Shown: positions 56,651 through 64,000 of the stretch, piece by piece | How positions within the stretch are numbered: the stretch's first letter is position 1 | How the letters are laid out: each line of letters begins with the position of its first letter | NCBI RefSeq assembly: GCF_029784165.1 | Contig: NC_073695.1 | Coordinates: 244,006,089-244,070,088 of the forward strand | Source: Wyeomyia smithii | Lineage: Eukaryota; Arthropoda; Insecta; Diptera; Culicidae | Reading direction: 5' to 3' | Length of the DNA: 64,000 bases | Program-made: the position numbers and the translations under genes | Notes under the pieces: generated by a model | The model's input: only the letters and a program-made list of their open reading frames with translations | Told to the model about the DNA's origin: nothing | Database searches by the model: none

Positions 56651-57379
56651 ACTTGTGCGATACTTATACTGACAGTGGCAGCTTTTCAGTGGTTCCAGCT
56701 CGTATCAACTAGCTGGCATCTCCATCCGATTTGCTTTGCTTTATCCAGGGGGGATTTACCGCTGTCAAATTTCATATATGTGTGCGTTATCGCAGATCAA
56801 CTCTGGTCCATGAAGTTTGTTGGTCCATGACGTTTGATAAATAACCAATGTGACGATAAAACATCACCAATTTTCGTTAAAAACTTGTTGCTGTTCCAAA
56901 ATTTCACTACGGAACGCATTATTAATAGAAGTTTTCCGCGATTTCTCGAGTTTTGTTAAAAGAGAACGTTCCATTTTACTTCGATCAAAACGACAAAAAA
57001 CAAAACATGCAGACGCCTTGTTGCCAAATGTGTTGGTCACGGTTTCACGATATTTGACAGATAGATTCCCCCTGGCTTTATCGCAGCCAACATCGCAGCG
57101 GTTCTACGATGTGTGGGCTCCACTGCCGCTGACAGACAGCATAACATAGCGTATCAAAAGTGGCGGTGATCTCGTGTACACATTGAGATGTTAGCCCCTG
57201 TAACATGTCAGCTAGCTGGTCCGTATGCATAAAAGAATATCGATACAAATATCGCGGTTTTCAGTATCGATACGGTCGAGTATCGGACGCTTGTGTATCG
57301 ATCCAAAAAATCGAAATATCGTCTCAAAAGTATCGATATTTCCGATACCGATACAATATCGCCCATTGCTAATTTCAGT

Positions 57380-59089
57380 TAATGTCAGAAGCTGATCGGT
57401 ACTCTAGTGACGTAACATCTTTCCTAGTCACCATCTGCTAATTGTTGAAGGAAAAAATCACCACAAACGGCATCAGATTGGCCCTTAACGCTGTCAGCTA
57501 TCATCCTTCACACAAGTCAATGTGACCAAACAAAACGCAACTGAGAAAGCCCAAAGTCATCAAGCATCAAGCAAGCGAAGATCAGATAAAATGTGACCGA
57601 CAAAGGGAATAAAGTTGTCGACGGCAGCCGAATTGGCTCTCTCGATGGAAGATGTGTTTGTTAATTGCTACTATCCGATCTACGCGTTCACGCGTAAAAT
57701 ACCTCGGCTAGGAGAAAAGGTTTTGGGCCTCCAGGCAGAATTAGTCAAGCACAAATTACAATATTTTTTCAGCAGCGATAATTAATTTTGATTTACATCG
57801 TCGCAAATCCCTGCTGCCAGTTATTAAAAAAATTCAGTTAGAAAAATGGCTAAATGGCAACCCGACATTAAATGCATATGAATAGGATTATAACTGGATT
57901 TAACTTGAATTTGCAATTTGATTAAGAATGGATTTCTGTCGAAATTAGCATGATGAGTTGTGTAGTTTTCTAACTAGTGTTATAAAACTGGTTGTGTTAA
58001 CAGTGTTTTTGTGTGTAGTATATTGAATACGGCACTATACTCAATCATTCAGCACAAAAGTTTACAAAAAATAAGCTATCGAATAACGTTAGGTTACCAA
58101 TGATAAAGAACCACGTCCCGCCGGCCAATCAGATTTAATCAAAGCAAATTAAAAAACCAACAAATCTTGCAACGCTTCCACCGCAAAGCATTTCAGCATC
58201 ACTCAAACAGGAAGAACCAATCGCCGCCGATTTGATCAAACAAGCAAGCAGCAGCGGAAAGGGCGAAGCTCGCCACTTAATTTAGCATCAAAACAGCAGA
58301 ACAGAGCCCAACTAGCCTACTGTGATGCTGCACGGATGAATCCCCCCCCTCCCTCTTTCTCACCCATCGCTCAGCGATAGGGTACACATCAAGAAGCTGC
58401 CCTGGCACGCTACTCATTCGCTACCATAAATATAACTGAAACAGCCAGATAAAATAAAAAACCCATTCTCGAGTTCCACGCCAACTCCGGGGGCTTCTGC
58501 TTCTTTTGCTGCCTTCTTAATGCTGTACCGATCAAACGTCGATGCGGAGTATCTCTCTGCTCTGCTTGCCTTATTTTTTTTTTCACCAACTTCTTTGGAG
58601 TCCGGTTGCTGAGTTTGTTCCTTTCGCTGTCGGCCATTCCACGCCATTCGTAGCTTGTGCGGATGTTCGAATACATTATAGTTTTATTAAGCTAAATTGG
58701 CTCGAGCTCAACACGTGATACAAAGAGCACCAATCTACCCATCGTAACACACAACAGCAGGGGCGGGTTAGTGGCAGGCAGAGGTGATGCGCAAGCAGCA
58801 GCGGCGCGCCGGCACAGGCCAATGAATGGATACGATGTGTGTGTGTGTATGAGTTTGTGTGTGTTACCCTACTGTTGCTGGTGCCGCCGGTTCCAACAAA
58901 TGGAGCTGTTGTTGCCGTCTCACTTCGCCTAACAGATTTGTTAACCGTTAAAGAATAATATGTGTAATGTATAATGCTTCCCTTTTATAAAGCATGTTGC
59001 TTGCACGTATTCGGTTTCGAAGTGGCAAAAGATTGCGGCCGGCGTTGCTGACCGAAACGCAGTAAGTCATGTAAGTTGGCTAACCTAAA
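57380..59089. other. No gene supported; single-copy-like DNA
   Basis: Mixed composition with G+C-richer parts at 58160-58960. Minus-strand frames at 58410-58676 overlap each other and have no domain. 57870-57940 carries a few GGATTTAACTTGAATTT words resembling the 1.6-5.4-kb minisatellite. Confidence 0.4.
58836..58865 (+). repeat. (GT)n microsatellite
   Basis: GTGTGTGTGTGTATGAGTTT then GTGTGTGTTA. Confidence 0.85.
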
Positions 59090-59895
59090 ATTTCAACATC
59101 TGGTCTTTCGCTAACGTAGCGAAATTATGAAAGAAAAAGATGTTAATAATGACCCAAAACTATTTCGAAATAATTGAAAGTGCAAAGTATGGCATACAAT
59201 GCACTAAAACTACGCGAAATAACTCGAAAATGGTAAAAAAAATAAAAGAAAAATGCTCAAACATGGCATAAAAATTATAAAAATAATTTAAATATAGCAC
59301 AAAAATAAATTAAAAAGATGCAAGACTGACACAGTAAAGGCAGAAATGATACGGGAATATCACAAACGTGATAAAAGATGACAAAAAAAAAACAAATTTT
59401 GTGTCAATAATGACGAAGAAGTTGCATAGAGAATGACATCCCAAGTAACAAAACTGGTTTTATCAAAGTTTTATAGCGCTGTTTTGGTTGTATTAAACGC
59501 TATAAAACTTTAATAAAACCAATATTGTTACTAGGGATAAACGCAACACAAAATTAGGTTTGAACATGAAAAAAAAACATTTCTAAAAGTAACACAAAAA
59601 TTGCACCAAATAGTACAGAAATGTTGAAAAACTAGCACAAAGCAACAATAAAAAACAAAGTGAAAAAGTGTCACACCTAAAAAGATAAAAAGACAAAATA
59701 TTGAAATAAAAGGAGAGAGAGAAATGAGACAAAGTTGACCTAAGGTAACTGAAAAACACATAAAAAATGCGTAATATGTCGTGACGAATGAGACAAAAAT
59801 GATAAAACATTAGCCCCGAAATGGCAAATAACATCAAACGAATGATACGCAAACTGCACGGAAAAATCATAGAAAATAATGTAAACATAACATAA
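59090..59895 (+). repeat. A-rich degenerate minisatellite, left part
   Basis: Irregular units of about 10-15 bp built on ATGACACAAAAAT, with many ACACAAAA, GACAAAAAT and AGCACAAA words. It continues after the TA-flanked insertion at 61402-62060. Minus-strand frames (59531-59888) are Phe/Cys-rich by-products. Confidence 0.75.
59440..59536. mobile_element. 97-bp hairpin MITE (CCCAAGTAACA ends)
   Basis: CCCAAGTAACAAAACTGGTT followed by TTATCAAAGTTTTATAGCG is inverted, with few mismatches, as CGCTATAAAACTTTAATAAA followed by ACCAATATTGTTACTAGGG, around a 19-base loop. It could form one long hairpin RNA if transcribed. Target duplication uncertain. It is inserted in the A-rich minisatellite. Confidence 0.8.
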
Positions 59896-59897
59896 TA

Positions 59898-61399
59898 CAG
59901 CGATCACCCGATTATATCACCTCCTTGATGATGTTTGGGGTGATAAAACTCCTCCTCCTTGATGATGTTTGGGGTGATAATTCGGGAAATTTTTTTTATG
60001 AATATTTTAAGATGGTAAACCAATAATTTAATACGTAAAATTAGTGATTTTTATTACTACAAGAAATATAGTCATATGAAAAAGCAGTTCTATCTGTCTG
60101 TCTGTCTCTCTGATCCTTATAGACGTGGAAATTACTGTACCAATCGGCGTTAAAATTTTTATGTAGGGGTTTTTGAGGCCGGAAAAGGTTATTAGAGTAG
60201 CTCGAGACCCCTTCTTCTTCTGAAAGGGAGGGCTTCCATACAAATATAACACAAACTTCTGCGTAACTTGAAAACTAATCAAGCAAATGGAACCAAATTT
60301 GACATGGTGAGGTTTTTAGGAGTAAGAAATATGTCAATGGTAACTTGACACCCCTCCCTCCTCTAGAAGGGAGGGCTCGCAAGCAGAAAACAGAAGAAAA
60401 TAAATCGATGACGTAGTTGAAACAACACCGATGAATTCAAAAACATAAATTAAACGAGAATGCTGTCTACCGATTTTAAAAGACGTAAGTTTGTATCTTA
60501 ATTGCCAATGGAACTGCCACTTGTGAATAATTGCGAGATTTGGTGATGGTGGACGTGCAATTACCGCTGAAAATATTACTATATGGCAAATAGCTTAGTA
60601 TTTCACAAAAGGATGCATTTTTGGAAGCCAGATAACTTTGTAAAAGGTTTGAAAATTCGGAAAAATGTAGGAAAAAGTCAAAACGAAAATTGGGATTTTT
60701 AGTGCCTTTTGAAAGAGATTTGCTGAAGACACTATGCGTCTATTTTAATCAAATGAAGAAGGAAATTTTCTCTCTAACTTTCAGGTGAATTGATCACTCA
60801 TTTTTCTACATCAAAAGATGTGTTGTTTAATTGCTCAAAAATATATGAATATACGTTATGGCTTGAATTAATCGAACGGAAACGCCAAAATAAAACACTG
60901 TGCAATGGTTGAGTTTTCAATAAAAACTATATTCACACAGTACCAAAAAATGAAATTTACAACTAACACAAATGACAGCACATATCGGTTTACAGCACAT
61001 AAAGTGAAAAACATATATAATTTCACACCGTTAATAATGCACAATACAGAATCGTTTTAAACCATGTAAATTTGTACGTTAATTGATATAAACTTAAAGC
61101 TTTGAATATAAATATGTATGCAAATTCACAATATATTCATTTACTTTGCATGTGAATATAATACCACACGGAATATTACAAGGTTTCCAATGCTACATTT
61201 ATATGCATTTGAAGTAATGTAAATTTTTTTACTGTGCATGATGTTATTCAACACAGAGCTGTGCAAAAGTAGTAAAATATTGAATCTTATTAGAAAATCA
61301 GTTCATACTGACATTTTTTATGGTGTTAAAATCGGGTGTAAAAGGTGATAAAATCGGGGGCAGATAAAATCGGGTACTGATATAATCGGGTGATTACTG
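59898..61399. mobile_element. TA-flanked Tc1/mariner-type non-autonomous element, 1.5 kb
   Basis: CAGCGATCACCCGATTATAT at 59898 is inverted as ATATAATCGGGTGATTACTG ending at 61399. TA lies on both sides (59896-59897, 61400-61401). Interior subrepeats include two copies of CCTCCTTGATGATGTTTGGG (59921 and 59948) and several ATAAAATCGGG words near the right end. It contains an inverted copy of the dispersed repeat (60060-60290) and a block related to the 13.6-kb foldback centre (60645-60740). No transposase was recognised. Confidence 0.75.
60060..60290 (-). repeat. Dispersed repeat, inverted copy of 33650-33870
   Basis: Minus strand reads TATGGAAGCCCTCCCTTTCA, AACCCCTACATAAAAATTTT, then CAGAGAGACAGACAGACAG, matching 33640-33850 with substitutions. 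Confidence 0.75.
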
Positions 61400-61401
61400 T
61401 A

Positions 61402-62060
61402 TTAACAAACAAACTAACGCGAAAATAATGCAAAAATAGTTTAAAAGATGTCTTCAATATGACGCTAAAATAACACGAAAATATGATAAAAATTGGAATA
61501 ATGTTACAGTATGCTAACACAAATGTTAGGAAATTTTTGAAAAGAGTAAATATTCCGGAAACTCACAGAAATGGTACAAGCGGGATATGTAAATTATACA
61601 GAAATGCAGCAAAAAACGATACAAAATTGCTCACGAAGACACAACAGTTATTTTGCAAATAGTGCAAAACGTTACAAAGGTTGCACAAAAGTAAACTAAA
61701 AATAGCATATCTAAGACGACACAAAAATCATGCAAAATTGAACTAAAACTGACATGAAAGTCGTGAAAACAACACAAAATGACAAAATTTACATAGAAAT
61801 AATCAAAATCGACACAAAAATGACTAACATATGACATAGAAAAATACAGCCTGAAATTTAACTATAGGAAAATGACAAAAAACACATTGTAACATAAAAT
61901 GAGAAAAAAGATACAAAGTTGACAATATGGCATACAATGCAAAATGGTACAAAATAAATTCTAGAATTATACAGAGAAGGATACAAAAATAGAGCGAACA
62001 TGACGCAAAAATGGCAGAAAAATGGCAGAAAATGACATCAAAATTGTACAAAAAAATTAC
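61402..62060 (+). repeat. A-rich degenerate minisatellite, right part
   Basis: Continuation of 59090-59895, with GACACAAAAATGACTAACAT, AACACAAAATGACAAAATTT and similar units. Confidence 0.75.
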
Positions 62061-62293
62061 CTTTCATTTTTGCAACAATCTTAGTATAGGAATCTGAAAG
62101 GTGTTAGCTCTACCAACCTTCCAAGGGCCCTTTACAGAATGACTGGGTAGTTGCAGTACATTCCAGAGTAACTTTCTATTCGGTGAGCCCCGCCTCAAAA
62201 TAATATTAGAATCTCAAAGATTCTATTATTATGTTCAGACTTTCGATTAATTTGATATCTCTATATTAAAAAAAAAGATATTTTTTTTATTAA
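62061..62293. other. Spacer, nothing recognised
   Basis: No frame or repeat supported. Confidence 0.4.
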
Positions 62294-62403
62294 CAACAAC
62301 AATATCGCACGCTAGCCTGAAGGGCTAATGGCGGTCTCGATCAACTAGATTAGTTGAGAGAATTCGTTATCGATATTGTTTTGGCACACGGAACCACGGG
62401 AAC
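62294..62403 (-). mobile_element. Internally deleted SINE, same family as 1317-1581
   Basis: The minus strand reads GTTCCCGTGGTTCCGTG (16 of 20 positions match the SINE 5' end over the adjoining 20 bases, all differences being transitions). It then jumps straight to TGCCAAAACAATATCGATAA and the family 3' body up to GCGTGCGATATTGTTG. The missing 152 bp correspond to the interval between two TGTG words (1335-1338 and 1487-1490) of the full copy. Box B is lost, so the copy should not be transcribed by RNA polymerase III. Confidence 0.8.
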
Positions 62404-62754
62404 TACAAAAGAAATAATGAATAAAGTAAAAAATAATTAAATAAATGTATTTTACTGTATACATATATACCTATATAACCTAAAATTTGTTGAAAAAGTA
62501 CCAAGCTTGTAATGAATAGATTTGCGTTCCCTCTGTGGATTTTTTATCGTGTTTGTGTTATTTTTGCACCATCATTTTTCAAATTTGTAGCATTAATGTG
62601 TCATTTTCTGTGTACTCGTTCAAACTTATTTCCGTGCTTTTCGCGATATGTTTTGCTCTTAGTTTCGTTTTATTTGTATGCCGTATATCAATCGATGGCC
62701 TCCGTAAATGCAACACTAAGGTAACTAAACTAAAATAATAGCAGTAATGAAATA
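62404..62754. other. Spacer, nothing recognised
   Basis: A+T-rich; overlapping short frames on both strands. Confidence 0.4.
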
Positions 62755-63355
62755 AAAAAATCACAGGAGGGTTGTGTGCAATGCCACGACCGCGAGGATG
62801 AAGTAGACTACTTTTACAAGAAAGAAAATCCGGTTGCTTGCGTGTCAGTCATTTTTTAATTTGTTCAGTTCAATATCGGATAAGATCTTAGCGTTATCAC
62901 TGACAGTGCGAATAAAGTATTCCTTGAGGTAAAATAAACAGTGAAAAGCTGATTTAACACTCAAAACTAGACGGCTTATGTGTTGTCGAAATGAGTCAAC
63001 ATTTTTAATTGAATGCATTTACTAGTGCCCGCTATCGCACAGAGACTGCATTTCACTAAAGTGCCTCACTGCATCAGCAGCTATGGATGCTAAATCCGCT
63101 GCAACTGCTACGCTATCCGTAGCCATGCCAATGTTTTAGCCGCTATACGCTGCTATTGGTATCCGCTGTCCCTGCATCAGCTGGCCCAGCTGCTATCGAG
63201 GCTGAGATCCGCCGAAACTAGTGCACTATCCATTGCTATGTCACAGCTGTGGCCGCTATCCGCCTGGTATCCACTGCACTGCTACTGCTGCTGCTAAGGG
63301 AAGACTGCTGTTGTCGCTGTCTAGAACTATTTTAAGCGGCTTCGACTGAAACAGG

Positions 63356-63366
63356 CTCTTATATAG
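63356..63366 (-). promoter_or_regulatory. TATA box of promoter-bearing repeat B, split by a MITE
   Basis: The minus strand at copy A reads CCTATATAAGAGCC. In copy B the TATAAGAG is the target duplicated on each side of the MITE at 63364-63445. Whether either copy is transcribed is unknown. Confidence 0.4.
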
Positions 63367-63445
63367 GGATGAAAAACCTATCGATAGTAGTAGGAAATCA
63401 TCGATAACTATCGATAGCCATTTCAGTCGATAATTCCCATCCTTA
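63364..63445. mobile_element. 82-bp hAT-type MITE with perfect 8-bp duplication
   Basis: CTCTTATA is repeated at 63356-63363 and 63446-63453. The element starts TAGGGATG and ends CATCCTTA, an 8-bp inverted repeat with one mismatch. It contains several CTATCGATAG/ATCGATA words, like the subterminal repeats of the 53.5-kb element. Comparison with the empty site in copy A (47530-47540) supports the insertion. Confidence 0.85.
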
Positions 63446-64000
63446 CTCTTATACAGACAAATATCAAATTTAAAATGGCAAGGTCTATGATTCTGTCGAC
63501 CGTGCTTGGGAAGCAATCATATTAACGACTAATCAGATCAGTCGAATTCTGCGCTTCAACAAGGATTGACCATTCTCAATAATATTGTTGCTCGTCATGA
63601 TTTGGAGTTGATAATTTTTGAATTTCAATTATGCGGAAAATTATTTTTTATGCTGATAATGAAAGCTTTTTGGATGTTGTGCTCATGACTGAAGGAAAAG
63701 ATAATTCAGTACGTTCTGAGACACGGAGATGAAGCCACATATATCTGTTCCAAATTTCTTGAATTTCTTCAATGTCTGATAAGATGCCGATCACATCTTT
63801 GCGTTATCACTGGCAGTGCGAATAAGGTATTCCTTGGGGGAAAATAAACACTGAGAAGCTTTCCAGAACGTTCTTTTCATTGGATGCATTTGCTAAAATG
63901 CCGCACTGCATCACCAGGCCCTGCTTATATTGATGCTGCGCTATCCCCGTTGCCACAGTAGTGGACGCTTCCGTTGCCATTGGTATCCGCTGCCCTGCAT

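Larger units (their letters stand above)
53501..57371. mobile_element. hAT-type element with perfect 8-bp duplication, carrying a nested hAT-type element
   Basis: ATTTCAGT is repeated at 53493-53500 and 57372-57379. The element starts TAGCATTGGGCGATA and ends with the near-inverse AATATCGCCCATTGCTA. Subterminal zones are packed with TATCGATA/GTATCGATAC words (53519-53620 and 57240-57345). Total length is 3,871 bp; without the nested element and its 8-bp duplicated site it would be about 2.5 kb, long enough for a former transposase, but no transposase motif was identified. The interior holds CAGCAAA/TTTGCTG-rich sequence (55040-55600), a GCTCGTTGGGCTATG-type segment (56063-56150) and a small MITE. 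Confidence 0.9.
62755..64000 (-). repeat. Promoter-bearing repeat, copy B, runs off the window
   Basis: 62762-62850 matches 46201-46310, and 63296-63590 matches 47466-47655. The middle differs: instead of 200-bp units it has a block with GCGTTATCACTGACAGTGCG and TAAAGTATTCCTTGAGG (62892-62935), repeated at 63803-63840 (about 910-bp spacing). A G+C-rich CTATCCGCTGC-type stretch at 63050-63290 recurs from 63895 to the window end. It continues beyond position 64000. Family unrecognised. Confidence 0.6.

Overview
The window looks like repeat-dense nuclear DNA from a culicine mosquito (Aedes-like). That placement is an inference from the mix of elements: tRNA-derived SINEs, RTE-type and Jockey-like non-LTR elements, a Penelope-like fragment, many hAT/Tc1-mariner/piggyBac-type MITEs, and one LRR-coiled-coil gene of the mosquito immune type. 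There are no operons, rRNA or CRISPR features. Most open frames are either transposon protein or accidents of low-complexity repeats. Layout: 0.1-1.0 kb is a decayed reverse transcriptase. 1.3-1.6 kb is an intact tRNA-SINE with a perfect 12-bp target duplication. 1.6-5.4 kb is a C-poor 11-bp minisatellite. 5.4-12.7 kb has no gene I can support. 12.8-17.2 kb holds two large inverted-repeat systems and a TTAA-flanked piggyBac-type MITE. 17.2-20.0 kb is a minus-strand Jockey-like relic, two head-to-head SINE heads and a Penelope-like fragment. 20.0-20.7 kb is a 120-bp tandem repeat family that returns near 32.5-34.8, 36.3, 38.2, 42.4, 45.5 and 50.7 kb. 21-24.9 kb is apparently single-copy noncoding DNA. 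The only host gene I support lies at 25.0-26.3 kb on the + strand: TATA box, signal-peptide exon, 67-bp intron, then an LRR and coiled-coil exon. It resembles the LRIM/APL1 family of secreted mosquito immune proteins, but its frame is broken twice by what look like one-base run-length changes. At 26.6-30.4 kb a 3.4-kb RTE-type element with a 13-bp target duplication sits inside a TA-flanked MITE. 31.1-38.3 kb is a duplicated composite repeat interrupted by a 1.43-kb hAT-type element with a perfect 8-bp duplication. 39.1-41.0 kb is G+C-richer single-copy DNA, followed by a (TTTACTC)n array. 43.5-50.6 kb holds a mariner-type relic and one RTE copy split into two pieces by about 3.5 kb of other repeats, including a 173-bp satellite. 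51.4-52.5 kb carries two short MITEs. 53.5-57.4 kb is a hAT-type element with a second hAT-type element inside it. 59.1-62.1 kb is an A-rich degenerate minisatellite split by a TA-flanked element. 62.3-64.0 kb has an internally deleted SINE and a promoter-bearing repeat whose TATA box is split by a tiny hAT-type MITE. The interest is mostly insertion history: many elements still have readable target duplications, so the order of events can be reconstructed. The LRR gene is the item most likely to matter functionally.
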